Assembly (NCBI GenBank): GCA_034670405.1
Contig: JAXDDX010000051.1
Span: 525,501-589,500 of the forward strand
DNA: 64,000 bases
Reading direction: 5' to 3'
Origin: Hoplostethus atlanticus
Lineage: Eukaryota > Chordata > Actinopteri > Trachichthyiformes > Trachichthyidae
Shown: piece after piece, positions 25,427 to 38,960 of the stretch
Layout: every line of letters begins with the position of its first letter
How positions within the stretch are numbered: the stretch's first letter is position 1
Notes under the pieces: model-generated
What the model was told of the DNA's origin: nothing
The model's database searches: none
The model's input: the letters and a program-made list of their open reading frames with translations, nothing else
Translations under genes and position numbers: made by a program

Positions 25427-26389
25427 AAAAGGCAGGATACTGCCTAATGGCTGCATTGAGGCAGCCCTCTGTGAAAGATAATTTTTTAATCACAAGATCC
25501 TCAATCAATGAAAATGTAAAGCGGTGGCTTTCTGTACTATTTGTGCTGATAGCAGCTTAAAGGATCGCTATTGAAGGGCTCAGACCGCATTTGCAAGCAC
25601 CTGGCACAACTCCTAGTCATGTCTCGCCTAGCACAGACACTGGGGAAAAACCTTCCTTATTAATTTTTGGAGGCCCCTGAAATGGAGGGAGGTGCATCTA
25701 TTAATGCCTTATGTTTTTCTCAAATGCTTGCTCATGAAGGCTATTGTTTTCCTGCTATAAAATAGAAAATTCCTGAGTGTTAAGCATAGATGTTTTTGTT
25801 CTAAATCTAGACGCTGTAACATCATTTCCATGGCCTTATTGCTGAGGAGTTAGCAATACTTCTTAGCACTGAATACATAATGAATGTGATTTCAAAGGCT
25901 GCCGTTGTATGAAATTCCTCTCTTCGGCATTTTTATGTCTTCAGATCAGGCGCATGCATGTTCATACTCTTGTAGCCATACAATTTGTTTTGCTGACACC
26001 AAGGTTTTTACCAAGAAAATGCGCCTGCAGCTTGTTAGGGTAAGACTTTGTCAGCTAGCGTGTCAGACCCTGATAAGGAAAGTCGAGACATTATTCACCC
26101 TTGAATCTTTATGGCTCTCACTAAGCAGCCCCCCTTTAAAGGTCCTAAGAAAGGCTGCACTAGGGTGTGCAATAATAGGCTACATTACATTTGCATTTAT
26201 ACATGCTACTATTATCAGAGTGCATTGACAATACATTGCAGCTTACACTGTCATATATTTGGAATATATAACCCCTAAATGACTATGTTAAACTTTTTCT
26301 TCTTTGCTGGTTATTATTTATCACTGCCATACTCTGCTTTATACCATACCTACCCTAGTCAGGCAACTAGTGTAGGCTAGTAAATCACT

Positions 26390-26444
26390 TTGTATTGTAG
26401 AGCCTACAGGAAACATGCTATATAAATAAGATTTGATTTGATTA
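26390..26444 (+). repeat. Retroelement 3' tail
   Basis: CACTTTGTATTGTAGAGCC followed by GCTATATAAATAAGA and (TTTGA)n matches the tail pattern of fish LINE/SINE elements. The body is not recognisable. Confidence 0.5.
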
Positions 26445-26802
26445 GCAGGCTGTAAATCTACTCAAATATAGTTTGTTATTAAGTTAGGTAAATTATATTG
26501 AGTACCTATCTACACCATGATGATTCCACAGTCTTATTGATGTTAGATCAGTGGATCCATTTGTATCATATCATATAACACTAACCGTTTAGTCCACTAT
26601 AAATCATATGCTTTGCCTCCAAGATTGGCCCTAGTGTAATACAGATTCTTCTGCCCCGACACTATCATAATCAGATTGACCACCTGTTTGTCTAGCTGTT
26701 GGTATATTTTTCACCTCAGAGACACCTAATTATGCATCATTTGATGCCATTTTTGCGCCAACATTATTGTTTGAATGGCGTCCAAGTTTTGCATTAGATT
26801 TT

Positions 26803-26832
26803 GTTGTGTGTGTGTGTGTGTGTGTGTGTGTG
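26803..26832. repeat. (TG)n microsatellite
   Basis: A TG dinucleotide tract of about 14 units after TTGT. Confidence 0.95.
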
Positions 26833-28259
26833 CTTAGAGAATAATTCACTTAATTTGTAACTCCTGAAATTCATGGCTACTGCTTGTGTACATGGGAATT
26901 TACAATAGACAAAATGTGATCATGTCTGGCTTTTTTAGAGCACAACAATTTTGTACTTCTCCAGAGATGTCTGCATCAATACACCATCTGCTCAACATCA
27001 TTTATGCAGAAATTACCCAGAACCTCACTACATGATCGAAGACATTTAATTTCAAATTTTACCCAGTAGACTTTAGACTTTAAGATTATCTTCTATCTCT
27101 GCTATTACTGTTGTCATCAAATTCAATTTCACTCCCAGGCCCATGTGAATTGTATTAGATTGAGTTATTACAAATTTAGCTGTATATTGAAAACAATGAT
27201 TTAAAATGGTACAAATAACACATAATGCATCATAGTGAGGATTACTGGTTGAGAACAGTGGAATTAAACTTGGCTTTCCAAGAGGTTCTTAGCTAAGAAT
27301 GTGTGCAGTTACTGTATAACATTGATAATAAAAACAAATGCCTGATGGGTCAGCTTTTGAGATGAAGAAACCTTGTTCTGTGAGGAGTCTATCGGAGAGA
27401 AGGGACAAACTGAAGGGCAGAGAGAAAGCTATAGATTAGTTTTGGGGAACCAGTCCCTGGAATGCTTCTGTCAGTGCTACAGCCTGGTGAAAATTGAAGC
27501 AGAGTGAATGTGTCTGAACTTAGACAGATGAGATATCAAATTGGCGGGCGAGAGTGTGATAATCAGGGAATTGGAGAAGGAAAATTGCATCAGAATGGAA
27601 TCATAAGCCCGGCCAGAAGTGAGGATTTGCTGATCCCTGACCTTCTGTTTCAGAGCTGAGGATTTTAAGTAATGAGATCCATGCAGTGAAACAACTCCAC
27701 TATCAGACCGCCAGAATTCAACACACTAGGGTGAGTGTCTGCCGCTACGCTAAGCACAGCAAATTAATTTAACACAAATTTGGCAATATGCTGTGGCAGC
27801 AAATAAAGATACTAGGGTTAAGGTAGAAGAATGAGGAAAAGAATAACATTTTGTTCCAATAAATAGACCTTCCATGAAGGTATAATGGTGCACCGATGGA
27901 CTTTCATGGTATTTAATGTTGAATGCTTTGACCATTGGCCTGCTGCAAAAGACAATGCATTAACTGATGGCTGTTGAATGTTATTTTAACCCTCTAAGTG
28001 TATTGTAGTTTTTCACAAGGCCGGTAAGTAAAGACGTATTGTTGTTGTGTTGTGGAATCATGTAGAATACTTTCCCTATTGAATTTGGATATGGCATTGA
28101 TTTGATATACGACCACCATCATCGCTATATGTACTTCTAAGAGCTTACACAAATAAACCAGGTGTCAACTTGAAGCCTTTCTTTCCCTCTATTTTCATCC
28201 ATGGAAATCATCAGAATGCTATTTAACAATACTAAGGGCACAATGAAATGAGGCTTCCT

Positions 28260-28949
<690 letters not shown>

Positions 28950-31245
28950 GTCCATTCTTCCCTCAATAATTGGTCCTTATGTGTTATTTTTAGTTGTAAG
29001 TGATCCCAAGTTAAAAGAAGAGGGTTTGTATGCTAGGCAGCATTGAAACTTTATTTACTTCATTTATTTATCCTGCCTTCATCACTGAAATGAGGAGGAA
29101 TCATGTATTTGCGCAAGCCTCAGACAGCTCAAACAGCTTGAGATGTAGAATTACATTAGAAAGGCCTTGTGAATGACATACTTTATTCAGATAATTAGTC
29201 TAAATAATGTAGCTAATTGGGCTAATTAAATGTATCTTCCTTTCACTGTTTGCAGTTGGGTGGCGCATGCTTTCATGGTAAAATTATTAAGGTTCTTACT
29301 CACAAATTGTTAAAAGATAATAATAAACAGAATAAAAAATAATAATAATCTTGATGAGAAATTCAATTCAATTATTTTATCCAATTTTCTGTAGTATATT
29401 TAAGAATCTTATTTCCACTATCCAAGGTATGAATGTCATAGATATAATTTTATTATTATTATGTTTTAAATAATATTCTTCGAAATGATTGTACAATGAA
29501 ACAAAGGATGAAGTCAAATAACATTAATGACACCCCTTGATGTATTTGTGTCATTCATTTTGACACTGACTTTTGACATTTGCTGCGTTTGATAGCGTAC
29601 ATCCATTCATCTTGTACATGCTACTGTACATGAAGTTGAGTGATACTTAAAACAGATCTTCATTCTTAGTACGTTGTTTTTTTTTATCCGGTGCAGTTAC
29701 TGTTGGCTTATGAAGATGTGTGATGTTATTTGTTTAGTTATTCTCACTGCCACATTTCTTGTTGGCAAACAATGATACACAAAAATAACAACTCAGTTAT
29801 GCTTGTTAAGTAGCTGACTCTCTATCATCATGTTCTCTGTTGACGTCAAACAACTGAACTGATGAATTTGACCTACTGTAACTTTCACAACATCTTTTTT
29901 TTTGCATTTAAAATCACTGCTTAATGCTGATGTTATTGAGTACATTAATGAGTGTAAGGAATTCTTACAATTTAACATTTAACACTTAAACACTTAGTAA
30001 CGTAGAACCTAATGCATCTCCTCTGTAAAAATAAAGCCTGACAAATCTAGAGAAATGCAGGTTCAATACAAAGGATGAACCAATGACAACTAAATTTAAG
30101 ACTTTATTTGAAGGACAAGGTGGACACATGTCTTAAGGCCCTCTCATCTGGTCCCATCACATGTGGCCACCATACAGATTAGTGTTTGGGGTCCTTATAG
30201 CGATCATACCATGCTATGTTGATGGGCTGTGACGTCTGCTTGTTCCAGTTAGCTCTTGCCTCCAGCTCACCACAAAAATCTGCCTTTGCTGTCTAATTCT
30301 GAACATCAATGTAAAAAATGGGCCTGCCCTGCCATTGAATCCCTGCTTAAAGACATGGGGATGATTAGATTGAACAGTGGAAGACAGTGGAAAGTTAAGA
30401 ATCAGGCTCAAGCAACCAGAGGGAGAGGTGCTACCTTAAACGAAATTGGATAGAGGGAGGACGAGGGGCAACACTCTCTCAGTGAAGATTGGCTAAAGAT
30501 TGCAGACCAGATTTTAGACTTGGTATCATGCTCACAGATTTTTGATACCAGAAAAAAAGGAAAAACTCCATTTCCATTTCCATTCTACACAAAGACCTGA
30601 ATTGCTCTCTCTCCTAAGGAAGCATTGACATGTTCTGTTCTCAGACCCGAGGCTGGGTCCATTCTTCTTGCATGAGCCTACCATTATTTAGCAAGGAAAT
30701 TCAAGATTAAATTAGGAGATTAAAATAGAGAGACACGTTTTAATGTAACAGATGGGAATTGCAACTGTGGCAATTGCACCCAATAATCCTATACAAGAAT
30801 GAGACACTTTCCTCACCCTAGATCTGGAAAGTTCATCCACCTTTGCGGCATTATTAACTGTAACATCAAGAATGTAATGCGAGACATCCCCTGAACTGCA
30901 TCTGCGTATGTATGAGCATCAAAGTACAATCTACAACAGAGATAAACATTAATTTAATTGAGATAGTGGTTCCTTGCCCAAATGGGAATATTAATAGATA
31001 CTATCAAAAACGTGAACGCTATTGGATTCATAGTCTTGACTCACCCACATGGTTTTAAGAAAAATACTATAGGGTTTTAATATCATATTCAATGTCAATT
31101 TTACACTAGTACATGTGCAGGCTGTTTGTATGGAATGAATGATTTGCTTATTATGTATTATGTTTTGTACTGTAGATAAATATTTTGATGGATTTATAAA
31201 TTATGTTAGATGTATACTGTCAGTGTAATCATCATTATCATTAGT

Positions 31246-31268
31246 GCCCCCCCCCCCCCCCTCCCCCC
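31246..31268. repeat. Poly-C tract
   Basis: A run of C interrupted by a single T. Such tracts are length-variable and error-prone in sequencing. Confidence 0.9.
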
Positions 31269-31599
31269 CAAATGGGTTCCATGAATGGATAGATGCACAT
31301 CATGTTAACACACATAGTGTTAACACAGTAACCGTCCAGGAATGGTGTGTTTTAGAGTGAAGTAACAGAAAGTCTTGTGCAGGCCCACGCTGAAATTTCT
31401 GTTGGACAGTATTCATGTTTGCTGTGGGAGAGATATGTGGGATGTGGGAGGCTGTGTTTGTACCTCATCATGTTTTGTAATCATCATCGTCATCGTGTTT
31501 TGTAACACTTTTGGAGAAAAATTACATTGCTAAAACCCCTGAAAACAATCTCCTTGTCACTGCAAAGCCATCAGAAAATGGACTTTGACATTTGACAGT

Positions 31600-31960
31600 T
31601 GTTTTACACAGAACCCCGTTTGCCATGTAGTCTGACTCATGAGTAACAATTACCTCCTCCAGGTGTAAACCAATTCATCGGCCAAGTTTTAATTATAGAA
31701 GGTAAATATGCAGACAGTGAAACTGATCAGGCAGCTTACATGTAAGTGCTGATAAGGCAAATTTGGTGAGAGGTGGAAATGAATTGTAATGCTGGGCCGG
31801 GCCCTTGCTCCTTTATCTAGGTATTCACACATCCTTTGCTAATCATAATATCCCCTGGATACACAAAAGTAATTACATTTCACTGAACACTCTGAAGCTG
31901 AAGTACAATAAAGCCCCTCCATTCACATTTCTATAACCATAGAGAACATTTCAAAATGTC
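31600..31960. promoter_or_regulatory. Candidate conserved non-coding block
   Basis: Motif-rich, repeat-free sequence with TGACTCATGAG (AP-1-like), TTTTAATTATAG, TGCTAATCATAAT and AAAGTAATTACATTTC cores. No coding frame is present. Function is inferred only. Confidence 0.28.
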
Positions 31961-34559
31961 ATTTTCTCAGCAGGAATGTGCAGATTTACCTGGGATTTTC
32001 AAAGCCCACACATCAATCTACCCATAACCATTTGAAAAATTAGCCAGTGACCTTTCACAGATTCTCTTTCTGATTTGATCATGGTCTGGAGAAGTTTTAT
32101 TTCATCAAATCTGTGTTGGAACTGACAGCTCTACTCTTCCTAATTCAATGTAGTAGTCAGACAAAAGGCACATTGTCTCATTAGGTGTCTTCACTCATTT
32201 TATTTAAGAATCTACGCCCCCATTCGTTTTGCAAAAACGTCCTCTAAATCATGTCGATCTTTCAAACGGTTCTTTTCCTCCCTCTGCTTTGTTAGTGACA
32301 ATGAAATTATTGCAACAGCAAGGTCAGTTTCCCTCAGCTTTTATTTTATCTTAGTGCTTAGACTCGGTCAATAAATTGATTGACAAAAACTTAAAGCTAG
32401 TTATACACCTGTCAGTTGTTAATGCTTCTTTCCATAATCTGCCTCTAGCTTTGCTGAGGACTCCCTCCTAGTTTTAGCTGACCATGGAGAATCCTAGTCC
32501 TGTACTCCACTGTTTTCTAGCGTACAGAGTTGAGCTGAGCTTTTGTTTGCCACTATATGAAGCCACAATAAGCAATAAATATACTTGCAGATAAGGGAGT
32601 AGAAAGTTTATGGTTTACCAATAACTCTGTGGTTTATTGCTTTCAATGGCCCTTTGGTTGAGTTCCTCGCATTCAGAGTTTCCTCTGCTCCCTACACTCG
32701 CCAACACACTCCACATTCCCCTCCCAGTCAGCCACCTATTAATTTATGCATTAACTTGGAACAGGTCCAGTACAAAATTTCCAATGGCATCTACTCATTG
32801 GTGCAAGCCCAAATGATACCACAGTAAGTAATTGAATGGTGTTAGGAATGCCATTAAAAACTGTAAAGGGGAAGGTGGAAGCAGGTCAGTAATCAATCAC
32901 TCTTGTTTCCAAACCATAGGGCCTCCGCCCATACAACAACACAAGTAATTTCCTTAGAGCTTTTTAATAGGACTTTACCTCTGTTCCTGCCCAGTCCCTT
33001 GTACCTCTGTGGTAAACAAATACATGGCTTTGTGTTGACCCACTGTATGATATAAAGCCACACATATACAGAGGTCAGCATTAAAAGTGGTCCCTGCAAT
33101 TATGAGCTTAAAGCACCACCGTGGGAGCTAAAGGCCAATATCATATCCCACATGTAATCACAGCAGTGAGAGTAGCCCATAAATCCTACTTCATTGAGGT
33201 TTACAGTTAAGGCCCTTGGTCATTTAAGTCATGCTTAGAGGCCACAGGAGATAGACATCGATCATGTTTACTCATGTCCTTTACATTAACCTGCAGGTAA
33301 TGACACCCATTCAGATCAGTGTTTCTAATTGCACCCTTTGTAAATGGATTATCTGGTTAGAAGCCAATGAGCTTCTACATATGATGATGAAAGAAAGGAC
33401 TCAATTCTTCTGATTCGGCTGCTATCCTTTCACTTTCAGTCATGCCAAACTTGCTAATTTTCCTTGGATTTATTCCGCTAATAGGGGAGCCAGCATCCCC
33501 TCTGCCTGAGCTTGTACATGCATACTCCCGCCAAGGCCAAGGCTGGCTCAATGGCCTGGCCTTGAATGACTTCCTGTGTGGGCTGGGTTGAAGTCTTGGT
33601 CAGAACTAGTATCATGAGGAGATGGTTCAAATGCCAGTGCTAACTGGATCCATATAAAGTCTGACAGTTTGGTTGCCATTATAACTTTTGACCTTCCTCA
33701 CGCATCACGGTCAAGCATCGTATCAGTGAATAATGATTAAACCGCATGCCCTCGCATCTCTTGGTGTATTTGATGTTGTGGAGACAATGAGTACAACAGC
33801 AGCTGCATATACAGTTGGTGATCTGTGCATTAGTTTGTGTGCAGCACATGTAGTCTTATTCCATCACTGAGTCAAAGCTTGTAACAATTGTGTGGGCATT
33901 GATACAGCTGTCTACGTGCATGTGGGAAAGGCCTGGCTCCAGGCTCCCAGGGGACAGCACTTGATCATCTCATTACGGTGGAGTTGACATGAGGTCAAGA
34001 CCTGTGTTGATTGCAATTTGCATTCCTGTACAATGTTTTCTCCTTAACCAACATGTTACCTACCCCACTTGAAAGCTTATTCATCTTTAGTGTTATTATC
34101 TATCTACATAACACTCCTGTTTATAATTTCAATTTACACTCTCTGCCAGTCTCTCTTAACACAGATATGCCACAAAAACGAAGTACATGTATAATGCTGG
34201 CATTTGTAAGTAGAATTCACACCATGTTTGATGATACAGAATACAAAGTAGGCAGATAACAAAAAAGCAGGTCAATGTCAATTTTGCATTGTTGTCTGTG
34301 GTGATTATGCTATAGTGGAGGTAGGGTGAGCAGTCTAAAGGAGTGCTGTTTTTTTCATCACAGCCTTGTCTAATCACCTTTAATCACTTGCAAATAACAG
34401 CAATAGGGAATCTTTGATTCAGAATAATGGGAACAAAGGGAGAGATGGGAGGAGACATAAGAGCTTGTTAGTTACCACCATCAGTTCGCTCTCCCTGTCA
34501 TGTCCTGAGGTTTTTTTTTTGCCTTGGGCTACAACTACCCACCCCTAAAGCGTCTGAAC

Positions 34560-34760
34560 TGGATGAAATTAAGGAAAATCAATGAGCCTTAATTATCTTT
34601 CAGAAAGTTGACAAACGTTTTTCCTCTGTTACTAGAGTGCCTTGGCTGTGGATCATGCCATTGTAAATTCCTTTAAAGGCCAATTATCCAATTAGCCAAC
34701 TGATGGTACTTCTGACAATGTGTAAATTTGGATAATTAATCTGGAATGGCAGCAAGATTT
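34560..34760. promoter_or_regulatory. Candidate conserved non-coding block with clustered TAAT sites
   Basis: CCTTAATTATC, GGCCAATTATCCAATTAGCC and GGATAATTAATCTGG fall within 200 bp. This is a dense array of homeodomain and Otx/paired-type cores in repeat-free sequence, typical of developmental enhancers. Conservation cannot be tested here. Confidence 0.35.
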
Positions 34761-35639
34761 CTTTGGTTCAGTTTGTCACAATTCATCTAGCTATAATGGG
34801 ATATATATGCATACAGTATATAGATATAGATGTATCTATTTAGATGTTTAGATGGGAGAGCATAGGTCCAGTGCTTTCTCATAGATATGTATTCTATCTC
34901 TATTACATTAAAACTTCTGGTGCTACTTTATAATACTGCCTGGGGACGAATACATCTATCTCTGGGGCTATGCAATGCCTTCAGCAGTTCTCACAAACTT
35001 CAGAAAACTTGATTGTCTACCATGCGCCACTTGGATCCACGGTTTTATTTATTACCGTATATGAACAACATCCCAGGGTAAAAGGAAAATTGATACATTT
35101 GATTAAAATTCATGTATTCAGTTTGTTTGGCCAAATGATCGAAAGGGAGAAACAACATCTTTCTCAAGCAAGATTTACTATTTAATCGGCGGCTAACCCA
35201 GTTCTGAAGTAAAACAAGGTTGTTGTTCGGCTTTTCATTCAGCGCAGGGAACTTTTACCTACTCGTAATGACGTTCTGTCTGTCATCAGTGTGTTGAGTG
35301 TCCATGAATTCCATTTCAATAATTGTGTCAAGCGTTACCTCCCCCTTATGGCAAAGTACTAAACAGTGATTTATTACCTGAATAAACATTCTTTTCAGAC
35401 ACATCACTCACTTAAAGCTCCGTGTTTGAGACATCGATTTCTTCATGCACATGGGTGTGAGTGTGCTTCCACACAAATAGACACCTGTTTCACATAGTCT
35501 TGTGTACACGCATTTGTAAATATATGTGTGTGTGCATGCAGACACACACAAACACGGTCACACACAACATTTCATAAACAATAGTTTGCATCTGCATAAT
35601 TCATAACATAATGCAACTGAATATACTGTTGAGCTGAAA

Positions 35640-35900
35640 TGAAGTCGGGGGCCCAGTGGCTCTGTGGAATCACATCACGGATAAAGAGTAATTCTGTCAT
35701 CCTGTTAGATATACCATTAGCATGAGGCATAATCATAGTGCACATTTAATAATCTCTGAATATGCTTTTTTTATGCTTATCATCAGTAAGCATCCACTTA
35801 ATGTCTAGCTTTAGCCTTTCATGTTTTCAAATGCATTAGCAGCTCCGCACTTGGGAGATACTTAATTGGAATAATTTTTAATACACAGAATCCATCCAAG
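35640..35900. promoter_or_regulatory. Candidate conserved non-coding block
   Basis: Repeat-free block with ACCATTAGCATGAGG, GGCATAATCATAG, AATGCATTAGCAG and CTTAATTGGAATAATTT cores. No splice or coding signal is seen. Confidence 0.28.
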
Positions 35901-37965
35901 ATACTGTAGAGGATCTCCACAAATTGCAAAGTAGGTTAACAACCAAGTAGGAGTAGCAAATAGCTACAGATCAAGGAAGTCCAAATGACTTGCAGTGCAT
36001 CCGAGGGCTGCATCATCCTCCCTTCCCTCAACAAGCAAAAAAAAGTAAACAATTTTACAGGCATCAAACAGTCTGGATTCACAACAAATGTGCATGTTAC
36101 TGAGATGCAAACTAAAATTGGAGACTCGCCACAGCTGGAGGCATCCTCAGTATTTCATAACCAACTTCATAACCATCACTCATTGGAAAAATAATCTGTT
36201 TGGTTAAGTCTAATGCAATCACAAATACAGAAAGTATGTTTTCTCTGTTAGTGTCAAGTGAGATTTTAACAAGTTGATGTTAGAACGCAATGCAGATCTT
36301 TACTTTAGTTACATATTTAAATAACACTCTTCCAAAGTGTCTGTGTGCAGTAACAAGACTGAACGAACTCAGCCTAAATGAGGCCATAAAAGACTGATCA
36401 TTTGCTGCATAATAAACAGCCCAGATTGCTGAACGTGTCCCTGGGTGCAGGTCCAATTTTACAGGCATGTCCCTGGGACATGCACCTCTGACAAGGCTTG
36501 ATCAATTTTGATCCCAGTGAAGACATATTATTTATAGATATCTGACGGTTGCCTGAAAACCCTGCTTCCCAGGTATGTTTCACTTTTATATTAGTGAAAG
36601 GCACAAGTGGTGAATTTTCCAAAGTAAGATATGACAAGCTAATCCACAGAGAGAAGTGTTCTTGGCTCAGTGATTCCCCCAAGACAGTTTCAGGCAGTGT
36701 CAGCAGGTAAAACTTGTTTACATAATTATGGATATATTTGGCTGTTTTCCTCACTGAGTCTTGATTAGAGAAGGAATTGATTGATTAAAGAAGGAATGTG
36801 ATAGTTTAAAAGCAATTTTCATTTTATTTAAATGCATTTCTATGGCAGAAACTCCTTCTGTTTTGATTCTTAAAATACAAATTGAATACCATGCTTATAA
36901 AAAGAGACATATAGAAGGTGTTCTTTTTTTGCAGCATTAAAACGCGCTATCCCCAGGAGACATCTGGTCTCACGTGATTACAAAAATGAGATGTGAGAAA
37001 AACAAATAGTTCATAATACCCTGCAGAACATGAACGTAACACATTTCCTTTTTTTTTAGGGATGTTCAGAATCTGTGCTTGGATTCTGCATTTCATATTT
37101 GTTTATTCTGCCTCCTTGTGCCCAAGGAAATAGTAATTGTTGTTTATATATGCATGTTTGGGGATTTTGTTCCATGATGATTTTCTCTCCACCAACCAAG
37201 GACAATTACCAAACAGTACAGGAGATAACACTGTTTGCTAGCAGCAAAGGCACACTTTAGTGCAAAAAATAATGGGGAGATATTTTAAACACCTAAAGCT
37301 TTGCACAGACACAGTTATTATTGATCCATACCCGGAGCTTAGGCTTCCTTTTCATCTCTAATATCACCACACTTTCCCTCAGACATTTGCAAACCCCTTA
37401 AAATAATCTTGTGAGACTAATGTAAGACAAAGTTTAGTTTCATCAATTGAAATGTGGGTATTTACCCTTTAAAATGATGCACTCTCTAGTGGCTCCCGAT
37501 TACTTTTCAGATAAACTTTCATGTTTTCATATATAACCTACGGCCACAAACTACATTGCTCTTATGCAAAGATGCTTCTTTGCAAAAACAACTCCAGCCC
37601 AGCTCCAACTCTCTCAATATCTCCAAAATGTCAGAAGTTAGTGTGTGTTAAGACGGCGACCTCCTCTGGCCCTGATGGGACAGAACCCGGCGTTATAGCA
37701 AAGTAACATTTACAGTAGGAGAAGCCCGCAGGCCTAATTGGCATGGTCAGTGATGAAGCATATGCACCTTCCAGTGGGAGCCCATCTGACACGGCCACTT
37801 GCTGATGACCACCCACATTAGTCTCCATATGTGGGAGACAGAAGGGCCCGTATGCACACTGCCCTTCAACTAATGAAGCCAACTCACCCGGCTTATACCT
37901 CAGCCTTTTAGAGGACTTTATCCAGAGTCTGGAGCCAGCCCGGTACCTCTCACAGCATGCACAGA

Positions 37966-37969
37966 GACA

Positions 37970-38017
<48 letters not shown>

Positions 38018-38130
38018 AAAACATACACAAGCTGCATGGTGTAACTCAGAGTTGCAAAAGCATAACTGCTCCCTCACCTTCACCTCCACACAGACACATA
38101 CAGAGACCCAGACACATACACAGACACACA

Positions 38131-38167
<37 letters not shown>

Positions 38168-38227
38168 AATACGCAGTAACTCAGAGATGTTAAAATATAA
38201 TTGCACCGTCACCTTCACCTCACACAC
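37966..38227. repeat. Tandem duplication containing CA microsatellites
   Basis: Two copies of a unit of about 130 bp sit side by side. Each has a long (CA)n tract followed by a GTAACTCAGAG-TG block, an AAA-ATAA-TGC block and TCACCTTCACCT. Copy one runs from about 37966 to 38096 and copy two from 38097 to 38227. The copies have diverged, so the event is not recent. A 176-residue Cys/Val-rich minus frame here is a microsatellite artefact. Confidence 0.75.
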
Positions 38228-38261
38228 ACGCCCTCAGACGCACAGACAACTGTGTTGAGAT

Positions 38262-38297
38262 GTGAGGAGAGAGAAAAATAAGGAGAGAGAGAGGGGT

Positions 38298-38329
<32 letters not shown>

Positions 38330-38365
38330 GAAGAAAGAAAGAGAGGGAGAAAGTAAGAGAGACAG
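38262..38365. repeat. Purine-rich (GA)n tract
   Basis: Interrupted GAGA repeats with occasional T. The homopurine strand bias makes triplex formation possible. Confidence 0.85.
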
Positions 38366-38399
38366 AGAAGCTGCGTGGTGCGAGTGTGAATTCACCCTC

Positions 38400-38960
38400 C
38401 AGCTGGGCAGCTAAATGGACTTGTTCGGTCATTAGCATGCATAGGTCTAGTCCGGACATTTAAGGTTATTCATTCCCCGGGCTAATTCTCTCCACGCTGA
38501 AGATGCCGAGCCCCTTCCTGAATCACTCTTAATCAATGCCTTTTTGCTCGTTGTTGTCTGGTTGTTATTTTCCATACGACATCCTCGACAACACCCTAAA
38601 CTCTGCCAGCCACAGGTCGACGGAGTGCAGCACACGTTTGGGTGTTTTGGGGCCACAGATGTTAGTGCATACTTAATAAGCCTGATCACAGGAGCCCCAA
38701 CCTCGCAATGTAATTCTGCTACCCAAGGTGCATCTGTTCTGCTTGTACTCACAGGAACCCCATGCTGGTGGAAATGTTTCACAAAGTCACACAAGTCATA
38801 CAGTGACTCGGCGGCTGCCTCCCTAACTGGCAGCAGAGGTATCAAAGCAAGCCAGGGCAAGGAGAAACAGTTGGATATTGCCGGTGCCCAGCATGGCACT
38901 TGACTTGGAGACAACAAATACAAATTGTATAGACTCGGGTTGTTTATTTTACTCTGTGCA
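38400..38960. promoter_or_regulatory. Unexplained GC-richer block, overlapping open frames on both strands
   Basis: A 158-residue minus frame (38447-38923) and a 119-residue plus frame (38544-38903) overlap. Neither resembles a protein I know, and no splice sites or start context support them. The block includes GGTCATTAGCATGCATAGG and TTAATAAGCCTGATCAC cores, lacks repeats, and lies about 1.1-1.6 kb upstream of the SorCS exon at 40051. I favour a non-coding regulatory block, with a decayed coding fragment as the alternative. Confidence 0.3.

Larger units (their letters stand above)
24573..28259. other. Intronic stretch with a G-quadruplex-type tract
   Basis: Mostly unique AT-rich sequence. 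It includes the G-rich tract at 25401-25426, a retroelement-like tail at 26390-26444 and a (TG)n tract at 26803-26832. The paired + and - frames near 25.24-25.56 kb are not recognisable proteins. Confidence 0.6.
28950..37965. other. Intronic stretch, repeat-poor
   Basis: About 9 kb with almost no recognised mobile DNA. The exception is a poly-C tract with one interruption at 31246-31268. Several blocks (31.60-31.96, 34.56-34.76 and 35.64-35.90 kb) have regulatory-type motif clusters and are listed separately. The low transposon load compared with other parts of the window may reflect selection against insertion. Confidence 0.5.

Noticed and set aside
25239-25560. Complementary + and - frames of about 90 residues
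   Set aside because: No domain, no splice support. The Gly/Pro-rich part is just the G-rich tract.
37631-38161. 176-residue Cys/Val-rich minus frame
   Set aside because: Most of it is the translation of CA microsatellites.
37966-38170. CRISPR-like array (regularly spaced repeats)
   Set aside because: The repeats are CA microsatellites in a vertebrate intron. There are no spacers or cas genes.
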